Assembly (NCBI GenBank): GCA_050249835.1
Contig: JBFWPT010000001.1
Coordinates: 62,001-126,000 of the forward strand
Source of the DNA: Miltoncostaea sp050249835
GTDB lineage: Bacteria; Actinomycetota; Thermoleophilia; Miltoncostaeales; Miltoncostaeaceae
Length of the DNA stretch: 64,000 nucleotides
Direction of reading: 5' to 3'
Numbering within the stretch: position 1 is the first letter of the stretch; every line of letters begins with the position of its first letter. Under the pieces are notes generated by a model, which did no database searches, was not told where the DNA came from, and worked only from the letters and a program-made list of their open reading frames with translations. Position numbers and translations under genes: made by a program. Below, piece after piece: positions 41,962 to 49,561 of this stretch.

Positions 41962-42639
41962 GTGGGCGGGGTGATCGGGCAATTCCTGCCGGTGGCCGTC
42001 GGGATCGCCGTCAGCCCGCTGCCGATCGTGGCGGTGGTGCTGATGCTCGCGACCCCCCGGGGCCGGGTGAACGGGCCGGCCTTCGTCCTGGCCTGGATCG
42101 TCGGGCTCGCCGTGGTGACGACGGCCGTCGTTCTGCTGGCCGGCGACGACGCGACCGACGACGCGGGCGCGCCGGCGACCTGGGTGAGCTGGCTCGAGCT
42201 GGTGCTCGGGCTCGGGCTGCTGCTGGTCGCGGCCCGGCAGTTCCGCGGGCGGCCCCACGGCGGAGGGGAGGCGTCGCTGCCGAAATGGATGGCCGCCCTC
42301 GACGGGTTCGGTGCGGGCAAGGCCGCGGGCGCGGGCGTCGTCCTGTCCGCGGCCAACCCGAAGAACCTGCTGCTGGCCGTGGCCGGCGGGGCGATCATCG
42401 CCCAGGGGGCCCTGTCCGGGGGCGCCGAGGCCGGCGCCATCGCGGTCTTCGTCCTCATCGGGACGATCGGGGTCGCCGCCCCGGTGGTCCTCTACTTCGC
42501 CCTGGGTGCGCGCGCGGGAGAGGTGCTCGACGCGCTCCGCGGCTGGATGGCGCGCAACAACGCGGTGATCATGGCGGTGCTGCTGCTGGTGATCGGGGTC
42601 AAGCTGATCGGCGACGCGATCTCCGGCTTCGCCGCCTGA
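41962..42639 (+). CDS. GAP/Sap-family (LysE-like) membrane protein
   Basis: The protein has 225 residues. GTG 41962 is preferred because GGAGG lies 5 nt upstream. Six helices are predicted, with the GAP family hallmarks IGQFLPVAVGIAVSPLPIVAVVLMLATPRGRVNG, KAAGAGVVLSAANPKNLLLAV and RNNAVIMAVLLLVIGVKLIGDAI. In mycobacteria relatives export lipids or peptidolipids; the LysE-like fold suggests export of a small molecule. It is divergent from the YihY operon. A GC-rich hairpin candidate follows the stop. Confidence 0.82.
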   Translation: MGGVIGQFLPVAVGIAVSPLPIVAVVLMLATPRGRVNGPAFVLAWIVGLAVVTTAVVLLAGDDATDDAGAPATWVSWLELVLGLGLLLVAARQFRGRPHGGGEASLPKWMAALDGFGAGKAAGAGVVLSAANPKNLLLAVAGGAIIAQGALSGGAEAGAIAVFVLIGTIGVAAPVVLYFALGARAGEVLDALRGWMARNNAVIMAVLLLVIGVKLIGDAISGFAA

Positions 42640-42970
42640 GCATCCCGGTCGGCCGGGGCGGCCGGGAGGCCCGGAGCGGAGACGGGGTTCCCGACGATAG
42701 GTGGCACCGGCACCCCGATCTCCACCGGACCGTGCCGCATGCGCCACGGCTCCGTGCCGCGGAGGGTGCCGATCCCTCCCCCGCGCCGGTCCCATTTCGC
42801 TTGGTCGGGGCCCCGTCGATCAAGTGATCGCCGGGGGACACCGGGAGTGATCGTGGCGCGGCCCGTCAGGGGGGCCACTATCCCGGATCGTGAACCCGAA
42901 TCGGGGAAAGTCGCCGACGCTGTTTCCTCGCCCGCGCCCGGCTTCCGGGCCATGGGGTAGGGATGGGTCC
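42640..42970. other. 331-bp intergenic stretch without a gene
   Basis: No convincing coding frame is visible. Just after the GAP-family stop, CCCGG (42644-42648) and CCGGG (42662-42666) can form a hairpin, a candidate terminator. The rest, up to the prealbumin-type gene, should hold that gene's promoter. I see no dyad with clear operator character. Confidence 0.4.
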
Positions 42971-45133
42971 ATGACGGTCGCGGGTCGCCGCCTGGCAGTC
43001 GTCCTCGTCGCCCTCGCGGCGTGGTCGCTGGCGAGCGCGGTGGGGCTCGGGCAGCAGCAGGGGGAGCGGCTCGTCACGTACGCGGCCCGGTCGTGCCCCG
43101 ACTACTCGGACATCTCCGCGAACCTGGCGCGGAACGACATCCAGGAGAGCCTGGAGGACCTCGGCCCGGACACCTCCTATGTCGCGGGCCAGGCGATCGA
43201 CCCGGCCATCGAGGCCGCGGCGCAGCCCGAGTGCACCCCGATCACCGATTGGCGGTTCACGCTCGGCACGGGGTACCAGACGGCCGCGGTGAACGGGTCG
43301 TGGGGCTCGTTGTCGAAGGTGCTCGGCCCCTACGGCACCTCGCTGGTCACGAAGGCCACCACGCCGCTGCTGAACTCGGCCGGGGCGCCCACCGGGCAGC
43401 AGCTCGAGGGCGCCGTCACCGTCGCGCTCACCGCGGACCAGGCCCAGCGGGCGACCACGGCCAACTCGCTCTGGGTGCAGGGCGGCACGGTGGACGACCC
43501 CGTCCTCAACCAGCAGTACCCGGGCGTCTACGGGTTCGGCGCCCTCCGCTGTGCCATCGACAACCTCAACGGCGACAACGTCGAGTGGATCGCCTACCCG
43601 CAGGGCGCGCGTCACGTCTTCTGTTACGCCTACTACGTCACCCCGCCGCCGACCGGCGGCACGATCGTCGTGCGCAAGGTGGTCCAGGCGCCCTCCGGGA
43701 CCGCGTCCCAGTCCTTCACCTTCCGGGGGAACATCACCTACTCGGAGGACAACCGGTTCTCCCTCTCCGCCGCGCCCGGCTCCCCCGGCTCGACCTCGTT
43801 CGTGCGGGCGGCCGTCGGCCCCGGGGTCGCCCCGTGGACCTTCACCGAGCAGACGCCCCCCGGTTATGAGCTGACGGGCGTCGCGTGCACCTCGCAGACG
43901 GGCGAGAGCGGCACCGCGACCACCGGCGCGACGACGTCCGTCCGCCTGGCCGCCCGCGACACGGTCACCTGCACGTACACCAACCGCCTGGTCCCGCCGA
44001 ACGCCGGCCTGGTGCTGTCGAAGGTGACCCTCGGCGGGACCGGCGCGTTCGACTTCGCGGTCGCCGGCGAGGGGGAGACCCGCCGCCAGACCATCACGAC
44101 CCTGGACGAGGACGTCCCGCGCGCCGGCGCGCCCCTCGTCCTGCCCCCCGGGGACTACCGGATCACCGAGACCGTCCCCGCGCGCACCCGCCGCGGCCGC
44201 TGGGTGCCGACGCGGGTCGTCTGCGACGGGCGCGTCCATCCCGCGGGCCGTCCGGTCGCGCTCACGCTGGAGGCGGGCGAGGGGTCGGCGTGCCTGTTCA
44301 CCAACCGCTTCATCCCCGCGGGTGGCATCACGATCCTGAAGGTGACGCGCGGGGACACCGGGACGACGGGGTTCGTCATCCGCCCCGTCGGCGGTCTCGG
44401 ACGGTCCTACGAGCAGAGCGCGACGACCCGGAGCGAGGGCGTGCCCGTCCGCGCGACCGGCGACGCCACCAACCGCCTGCGCCTCGGCACCTACGAGATC
44501 ATCGAGACGGGTGCGCCTCCGACGGACCGCGGGCGCTGGACGCTGGAGTCGATCATCTGCGACGGCGTCCCCCTGCCGGCGGCGCAGGGGCGCACGCGCG
44601 TGATTCTCACGGCGGCGAACCCCCGCGTGACGTGCACCTTCGCCAACCGGTTCGTGCCCGGTCCCGAGCCCCCGCCGACGCCGCAACCACCCACTCCGAC
44701 CCCGCCCGGCCCGGCGCCGCCGGACGTCACCCCGGCGAGCCGCCCGAGCGCCGACCTGTCGGTCACCAAGGCCGTGGTGCCGCAGGCCGCCCTGCCGGGC
44801 GCGCCCGTCACCTACACGGTCCGGGTGACCAACAACGGGCCCGACACGGCGACGGACGTGGTCCTCACGGAGTTCCTGCCGCCCACGACGCGGGTGGTGC
44901 GCCCGGTCGCCTCGCAGGGGACCGGCCGCGGGACTCGCCCGGCCGCCTGCCGCCTCGGTACGCTCGCGCCCGGTGAGAGCGCCACGATCACTGTCCGCAC
45001 GACCGCGCTGGGCCCCGGGACCCGCACGAACCGCGTCGCCGTCCTCTCCGCGGCCAACGACCCCGACCTCACCGACAACCGCGCGGCCGCGACGCTCGCC
45101 GTCCGCCGCTTCTCGCCCGCCGTCACCGGCTGA
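42971..45133 (+). CDS. Secreted prealbumin-like fold and DUF11 domain protein
   Basis: The 720-residue protein has a signal peptide (RRLAVVLVALAAWSLASAVGL). Residues 30-220 form a unique Cys-containing domain. Then three prealbumin-like (Cna-B/SpaA type) domains of about 100 residues follow, each starting TIVVRKVV, LVLSKVTLGGTGAFDFAVAG or ITILKVTRGDTGTTGFVIRP, and ending with VTCTYTNR-like CTF/CLF-xNR. A Pro-rich linker leads to a DUF11 domain (ADLSVTKAVVPQAALPGAPV ... TYTVRVTNNGPDTATDVVL). No LPXTG or C-terminal anchor is visible, so it may be released or bound by other means. Confidence 0.8.
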   Translation: MTVAGRRLAVVLVALAAWSLASAVGLGQQQGERLVTYAARSCPDYSDISANLARNDIQESLEDLGPDTSYVAGQAIDPAIEAAAQPECTPITDWRFTLGTGYQTAAVNGSWGSLSKVLGPYGTSLVTKATTPLLNSAGAPTGQQLEGAVTVALTADQAQRATTANSLWVQGGTVDDPVLNQQYPGVYGFGALRCAIDNLNGDNVEWIAYPQGARHVFCYAYYVTPPPTGGTIVVRKVVQAPSGTASQSFTFRGNITYSEDNRFSLSAAPGSPGSTSFVRAAVGPGVAPWTFTEQTPPGYELTGVACTSQTGESGTATTGATTSVRLAARDTVTCTYTNRLVPPNAGLVLSKVTLGGTGAFDFAVAGEGETRRQTITTLDEDVPRAGAPLVLPPGDYRITETVPARTRRGRWVPTRVVCDGRVHPAGRPVALTLEAGEGSACLFTNRFIPAGGITILKVTRGDTGTTGFVIRPVGGLGRSYEQSATTRSEGVPVRATGDATNRLRLGTYEIIETGAPPTDRGRWTLESIICDGVPLPAAQGRTRVILTAANPRVTCTFANRFVPGPEPPPTPQPPTPTPPGPAPPDVTPASRPSADLSVTKAVVPQAALPGAPVTYTVRVTNNGPDTATDVVLTEFLPPTTRVVRPVASQGTGRGTRPAACRLGTLAPGESATITVRTTALGPGTRTNRVAVLSAANDPDLTDNRAAATLAVRRFSPAVTG

Positions 45134-45154
45134 GCCCGCGCGGGTGAGGCCCGC

Positions 45155-46147
45155 GTGATCCAGGTCGACGCCGCCCAGCTCGCGCACATGCGCGAGGCGG
45201 TCTTCTTCGAGGGGGAGGAGGCGGGCCGCAAGCTCAGCCGCTTCTGGATCCTCCTCACGCTCTCCGCGGTGATCGCCGCCGCGGGCGTCGTTGCCGACTC
45301 CACCGCCACCGTCATCGGGGCGATGATCGTCGCGCCGCTCATGATCCCGATCCAGGGGACCATGCTCGCCTCGGTGCTGGGGGACCGCGACAACGCGGCG
45401 CGGTCCGTCGGCCTGGTGGTGAGCGCCGCCGCCGTGGCGATCGCGATCGGCTTCCTCATCGCGCTGCTCGTGCCCAACGACGTCGTGGCGGCCACGAACT
45501 CCCAGGTCGCGGGTCGGGTCAACCCGACGCTGCTCGACCTCGTGGCCGCGCTCGCCACCGGCGCCGTCGGCTCAATCGCGCTCGTGCGCAGCGACATCTC
45601 GGACACCCTGCCGGGGGTGGCGATCGCCATCTCGCTCGTCCCGCCCCTCAGCGTGGTCGGCATCACCCTCGAGGGCGGCGCGGGGCGGCAGTCGCTCGGG
45701 GCGCTGCTGCTGTTCCTGACCAACGTGACCGCCATCCTCGCGGTCGGCTCGTTCCTGATGGCCGTCTTCCGCGTCCGGGCCGTCGCGGCCGCGACGGCCC
45801 TTCTGACCGCGGACCGCGCGCGCCCCCGCCGCAGCCCCTGGGTGATCGCGGCCATGCTCGTGCTCGTCGCCGTCCCGCTCACGGTGTCGAGCGTGCTCCT
45901 TGCCGAGCAGCGGTCGCAGGAGCAGCAGGTCTTCGACAGGAGCCAGGCGTGGGCGGAGGCCCGCGGCTGGGACGTCGTCACCATCACGACCCGCGGAGGC
46001 CGCACCGTGGTGCGCATGTCGGGCCCGCTGCCACGGCCCGACCCCGGCTCGCTGCGCGACGACCTCCGCGCCCGCGGGGTGGACGTCGACGGGGTCACGG
46101 CCGAGTTCTTCCCCTCCGAGAGCATCGACCTCGGCGGCGGGGACTAG
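45155..46147 (+). CDS. DUF389 family membrane protein
   Basis: The 330-residue protein starts at GTG 45155. The N-terminus (DAAQLAHMREAVFFEGEEAGRKLSRFW) leads into about six helices with DUF389 signatures: GVVADSTATVIGAMIVAPLMIPIQG and RSDISDTLPGVAIAISLVPPLSVVG. A periplasmic or cytosolic C-terminal tail (residues 240-330) contains a small alpha+beta domain. Function is unknown across the family. It starts 21 bp after the prealbumin-type gene, possibly in one transcript. Confidence 0.86.
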   Translation: MIQVDAAQLAHMREAVFFEGEEAGRKLSRFWILLTLSAVIAAAGVVADSTATVIGAMIVAPLMIPIQGTMLASVLGDRDNAARSVGLVVSAAAVAIAIGFLIALLVPNDVVAATNSQVAGRVNPTLLDLVAALATGAVGSIALVRSDISDTLPGVAIAISLVPPLSVVGITLEGGAGRQSLGALLLFLTNVTAILAVGSFLMAVFRVRAVAAATALLTADRARPRRSPWVIAAMLVLVAVPLTVSSVLLAEQRSQEQQVFDRSQAWAEARGWDVVTITTRGGRTVVRMSGPLPRPDPGSLRDDLRARGVDVDGVTAEFFPSESIDLGGGD

Positions 46148-46148
46148 G

Positions 46149-46874
46149 TCAGCCGGCGGCGAGCAGCTCCAGGCTGCGGCGCATGAACGCGGTCGCCGCC
46201 TCGTGCGGGTCGCGGGCGGCCGCCAGGGCCGAGTGGCCGAGCAGGGCCCCGAAGGGGGCGTTCCACCAGGCCTCGTCGCCCGGGCGCTCCCCTCCCCACG
46301 GGCCCACGTACAGGTACGGCTCCGGGTGGAACGCGTCGCCCGCCGAGCCGCCGAGGTTGGCGCGCATCCCCTCGGCGGGCCCCCACGCGACGTCGCAGGC
46401 CGCGTCGAAGTGCTCCGGCCAGAGCTGGACGGGGGTCGGGTCCGCGGCGCGCCCGAGCCAGGCGGCGATGTCGTCCAGGACCGTCGTGGTGAACGACCAC
46501 CAGGCGCCGAGCGCCCGTCCGCCCTCGGCGCTCACCCGTAGCGGCGCGTCGGGGTCTCCCACCGGCGGCGCGTGGTCCCCCGCGGCCGGGAAGGGCGCGT
46601 CCAGGTCCACGTCGGCGATGGCCGCCAGGCCCGCGAGGGTCGTCATCGGCACGGCCAGGGCACCGCCGGCGCGCTCCACCACCAGCAGGTCACCGTCCGT
46701 GCGCAGCACCTCGGCGTCACGGCCCGCGGCCGGCATCGCGCACCCGCCCGGGGAGGCGCGGAGCCCGACGTGCCCGGTCAGGGCGTGGCGCCGCCGCGCG
46801 AGGACGTGGGTCGCCACGCGCTGGAGATCGCCGCGGACGACGTCGAGGTCGCCGGGTAGGACGGGCACCGTCAC
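46149..46874 (-). CDS. Conserved hypothetical protein
   Basis: The 241-residue soluble protein has no signal or membrane segment. Distinct patterns are PVQLWPEHFDAACDVAWG and ANLGGSAGDAFHPEPYLYVGPWG, rich in Trp, His and Asp/Glu, which might hold a metal or ligand. I do not recognise the family firmly; this combination recurs in actinobacterial hypothetical proteins. It converges with the DUF389 gene (1-bp gap between stops) and follows the MDR gene by 18 bp on the same strand, so it may share the MDR promoter. Confidence 0.6.
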   Translation of the reverse strand: MTVPVLPGDLDVVRGDLQRVATHVLARRRHALTGHVGLRASPGGCAMPAAGRDAEVLRTDGDLLVVERAGGALAVPMTTLAGLAAIADVDLDAPFPAAGDHAPPVGDPDAPLRVSAEGGRALGAWWSFTTTVLDDIAAWLGRAADPTPVQLWPEHFDAACDVAWGPAEGMRANLGGSAGDAFHPEPYLYVGPWGGERPGDEAWWNAPFGALLGHSALAAARDPHEAATAFMRRSLELLAAG

Positions 46875-46892
46875 GCGCCGATCCTCCCATGG

Positions 46893-47873
46893 TCACCGGA
46901 CGACGAGAACGACCTTGCCCATCGTGCGGCGCTCCTCGATCGCGCGATGCGCCGCGGCGGCGTCCTCCAGTGCGAACGCCTGCACCGGGACGCGCCGCAC
47001 CTCGCCCGACGTCCAGAGGCCCAGGGCGCGCTCCTCCAGGCCGCGCAGGCCGCCCGGCCCGCGCAGCGCGCCCGGGCCCACCGCGACGACGGCCGCGAGC
47101 GACCGGGGCAGGAGGTCGTCGGTGGTGGCCCGCGTGGGCCCGGCGTCCGGCGCCCAACCGACGATCGCGAGCCGCCCGCCGGGGGCGAGTATCGAGAGCA
47201 GCGCGCGCCCGGTCTCCCCGCCCACCGCGTCGATGGCGAGCGTCGGGGCGCCGGCCTCCCGCACGCGGTCCTCCCAGCCGTCCCGCGTGTAGTCGACGGC
47301 GGCGTGCGCGCCCAGTTCCCGCGCGCGGGCGAGCTTGGCCGCCCCGCCCGCCAGGGCGATGACCGTCGCGCCGCGGGCCGCCGCGATCTGGACGATCAGG
47401 CCGCCGATCCCACCGGCCGCCCCGGTCACGGCCACGACGTCGTCGCCGGACAGGGCGGACCGCTCCACGACGCCCATCGTCGTGCGGCCGGTCCCGATCA
47501 GGGCGACGGCCTCGGCGTCGCCCAGCCCGTCCGGGATCGGGTGCAGCGAGGCCTGCGCGGCGACCGCCCGCTCCGCGTAGCCGCCCGGGACCATCCCCAG
47601 GTGCACCACGACGCGGCGCCCGAGCCAGGCCGGGTCGGCCCCGGGGCCGAGCGCGTCCACGACGCCCGCCACCTCGCGGCCGGGGATCGTCGGGAGCGCG
47701 GCCCCCGCGAGCGGACCGGACGCGCGGCCGGCCCGCAGGGCGGTGTCGATGACGTGGACGCCGGCGGCGCCCACCCGGATGCCCACCTGCCCCTCGCCGG
47801 GGACGGGGTCGGGCACCTCGTCGAGCACGAGGTTCTCCGGCGGGCCGGGGGAGTGCAGGCGGATCGCGCGCAT
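46893..47873 (-). CDS. Quinone-oxidoreductase-like MDR family enzyme (zinc-less)
   Basis: The 326-residue NADPH-dependent reductase of the medium-chain family has a GroES-like N-terminal part (MRAIRLHSPGPPENLVLDEVPDP, GREVAGVVDALGPG) and Rossmann motif VTGAAGGIGG (about 149-158). No catalytic or structural zinc cysteine set is seen, matching quinone oxidoreductases. ATG 47873 is 8 nt after a -10 box of a MerR-type promoter. A regulator sensing electrophiles or quinones would fit, but no MerR gene is in the window. The hypothetical gene at 46149 follows in the same direction. Confidence 0.88.
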   Translation of the reverse strand: MRAIRLHSPGPPENLVLDEVPDPVPGEGQVGIRVGAAGVHVIDTALRAGRASGPLAGAALPTIPGREVAGVVDALGPGADPAWLGRRVVVHLGMVPGGYAERAVAAQASLHPIPDGLGDAEAVALIGTGRTTMGVVERSALSGDDVVAVTGAAGGIGGLIVQIAAARGATVIALAGGAAKLARARELGAHAAVDYTRDGWEDRVREAGAPTLAIDAVGGETGRALLSILAPGGRLAIVGWAPDAGPTRATTDDLLPRSLAAVVAVGPGALRGPGGLRGLEERALGLWTSGEVRRVPVQAFALEDAAAAHRAIEERRTMGKVVLVVR

Positions 47874-47881
47874 TCCGCGCG

Positions 47882-47912
47882 ATGCTAGGACTTCGAGCGC
47901 GCTCGAAGTCAA
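47882..47912 (-). promoter_or_regulatory. MerR-type promoter with 22-bp perfect palindrome
   Basis: On the minus strand, -35 TTGACT (47907-47912) and -10 TAGCAT (47882-47887) are separated by 19 bp, the long spacer typical of MerR-family activated promoters. A perfect palindrome (half-site GACTTCGAGC, 47889-47910) fills the spacer and overlaps the -35 box. The start codon of the MDR gene follows 8 nt after the -10 box, implying a leaderless message. Confidence 0.75.
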
Positions 47913-47919
47913 GGGCGGA

Positions 47920-48162
47920 TCAGGCGGGCTCGCCCTCCGAGGCGCGGGCCGCGACGGCGCTCAGCTCGGCGTCGCCCGTGAGGGCCTCCCACACCAGCTC
48001 GCGCTGCCGCAGGGTGAGGCGCCGCTCGGTCGCATCGATGGCGTCCTCGAACTCGCTCGCGCCCCACTCGCCGGACCCGAGCTTCTGCGTCGCCCGCGTG
48101 CGCAGGCGGTGGGCCAGCAGGCGGCCGAGTTCGTCCTCCCAGTCGTTCAGCGGCGCGTCCAT
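47920..48162 (-). CDS. Small acidic-basic protein, unknown
   Basis: The 80-residue protein starts ATG 48162 with GGAG 8 nt before it. It is mainly helical and charged (NDWEDELGRLLAHRLRTRATQ, FEDAIDATERRLTLRQREL). It has no Cys or membrane segment. It is a plausible small regulator or structural protein. Its stop lies 8 bp beyond the MDR promoter, on the same strand and upstream of it, so read-through into the MDR gene is possible. Confidence 0.5.
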   Translation of the reverse strand: MDAPLNDWEDELGRLLAHRLRTRATQKLGSGEWGASEFEDAIDATERRLTLRQRELVWEALTGDAELSAVAARASEGEPA

Positions 48163-48323
48163 CTCGTCTCCGTTCTCCTCCGCACGGCGTCCGGCCCCCT
48201 CATCGGCCGGGCCACGCCCGACTGGAGGACCGGGGGCACCGGATCCACGTCCACCCCGCCGGCGGGCAGGGCCGCCGGCCTCCGCATCACCGTGCCCGTG
48301 CGGCGTGGTGGCCGGGCCGTGCG

Positions 48324-49226
48324 ATGCTCCGCGGGATGGTGCCACGAACACGCCTCCTCGTGCCCGCGCTCCTGGTGGCCCTGCTCGTCGCGCTCGCGGG
48401 ATGCGCCGCCGACGGCGCGAGCCCGGGCGCCGCGGCGCCCGGCGTGGACCGCTTCGACGGCGCCCGCGCCTTCGCCGACCTGGAGATGCAGGTGCGGATG
48501 GGGCCGCGCCCCGCCGGCTCCCCCGCCTCGAAGCGGCTGGCCGAGCGGCTGCGGCGCGCCCTGCCGCGCGGCCGCTTCGAGGCCGTGCCCGGCGGCCTGC
48601 GCAACGTGGTGGGGTCGCTGCCGGGCCGCGGCGCCCCGATCCTCGTGGGCGCCCACTACGACACCAAGGACCTGCCGGGCTTCGTGGGCGCCAACGACGG
48701 CGCCGGCGGGGTGGCGGTGGTGCTCGAGCTGGCGCGGGCGCTGCGCAGCGGCCAGCGGGCGTGCCAGCGGCCGATCCGCTTCGTGATGTTCGACGGGGAG
48801 GAGAGCCCGCGAGGGTCGGATGACTTCCTGCGCGACGGGCTGCGCGGCTCCAAGCACCACGCGGCGACCCGGGGGCGCGGCCTGCGGGCCGTGATCGTCG
48901 TCGACTTCGTGGCCGACAAGGACCTCTCCATCCCGCGCGAGGCCGGCTCGCACGAGGGGCTGTGGTCACGCCTCCGCGCCGCGGCGGCGGCCGTGGGGGC
49001 CGAGGCCGTGTTCCCGGACGAGACCGGGCCGGGGATCCTCGACGACCACACGCCGTTCCTGCAGCGCGGCATCCGCGCGATCGACCTGATCGACTTCGAC
49101 TACCCGCACTTCCACCGGGCATCGGACGACCTCGACGCCGTCTCCCCCCGGAGCCTCGACCTCGTGGGGGAGACGCTCGTCGAGATGCTGGGCCGCCTGC
49201 GCGGGGAGACCTGCCCCCCGCGCTGA
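48324..49226 (+). CDS. M28-family aminopeptidase-like lipoprotein
   Basis: The 300-residue protein carries a lipoprotein signal (LLVPALLVALLVALAGC, Cys27). The Zn-peptidase fold of family M28 is visible: His111 in VGAHYDTKD, Asp125 in ANDGAGG, a Glu-Glu pair in FDGEES (catalytic Glu and ligand), Asp in VVDFVADKD, and a late His in YPHFHRASDD. It is similar to glutaminyl cyclases as well as aminopeptidases, so the reaction is either release of N-terminal residues or cyclisation. An alternative start is ATG 48336. Confidence 0.85.
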   Translation: MLRGMVPRTRLLVPALLVALLVALAGCAADGASPGAAAPGVDRFDGARAFADLEMQVRMGPRPAGSPASKRLAERLRRALPRGRFEAVPGGLRNVVGSLPGRGAPILVGAHYDTKDLPGFVGANDGAGGVAVVLELARALRSGQRACQRPIRFVMFDGEESPRGSDDFLRDGLRGSKHHAATRGRGLRAVIVVDFVADKDLSIPREAGSHEGLWSRLRAAAAAVGAEAVFPDETGPGILDDHTPFLQRGIRAIDLIDFDYPHFHRASDDLDAVSPRSLDLVGETLVEMLGRLRGETCPPR

Positions 49227-49239
49227 CGGGCCGGGCGGG

Positions 49240-49437
49240 TCAGGCCGCGGGCGCCGTCCGGGACGGGACGAGCGGGCCGCGGAGGCCGCGCCGCCGCCGG
49301 CCCGTGGTCTCGGCACCGGGCCGCCCGCACCAGCACACGTAGGCGATGCGGAGCCCCTCGGGGGTCGCCGTCATCGAGATGATCTGACGCGCCCCGATCA
49401 GGGTGCGCCCGCAGTTCACGCATGTGATGTCGAGCAT
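49240..49437 (-). CDS. Small zinc-ribbon-like protein
   Basis: The protein has 65 residues. ATG 49437 follows GGAGG by 5 nt. Cysteines form CxxC (ITCVNCGRTL) and CxC (YVCWCGRPG), a likely zinc ribbon, followed by a basic tail (GRRRRGLRG). It is divergent from the MocR gene and shares the intergenic region that holds the MocR-type repeats, so it may be its target. No family name is given with certainty. Confidence 0.6.
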   Translation of the reverse strand: MLDITCVNCGRTLIGARQIISMTATPEGLRIAYVCWCGRPGAETTGRRRRGLRGPLVPSRTAPAA

Positions 49438-49452
49438 CGGTGCCTCCGGGAT

Positions 49453-49560
49453 GTCCAATCAGCCCATATTGGACTGGTAGCGGGCCTCAGACGCAGGATT
49501 GGACTGATCCAATCGCCGTAGGGGGTGGTCATCAAGAGCCTTTCCTGCGATATTGGTCTG
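49453..49560. promoter_or_regulatory. MocR-type repeat array between divergent genes
   Basis: Three copies of ATTGG(A/T)CTG lie in the same direction at 49468-49476, 49498-49506 and 49552-49560; the first two are exactly 30 bp apart. Inverted partners occur too: GTCCAAT (49453-49459) with the first, and TCCAATC (49508-49514) with the second. Direct repeats of this type are bound by PdxR/MocR-like regulators. The last copy abuts the ATG of the MocR gene. Confidence 0.7.
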
Positions 49561-49561
49561 G

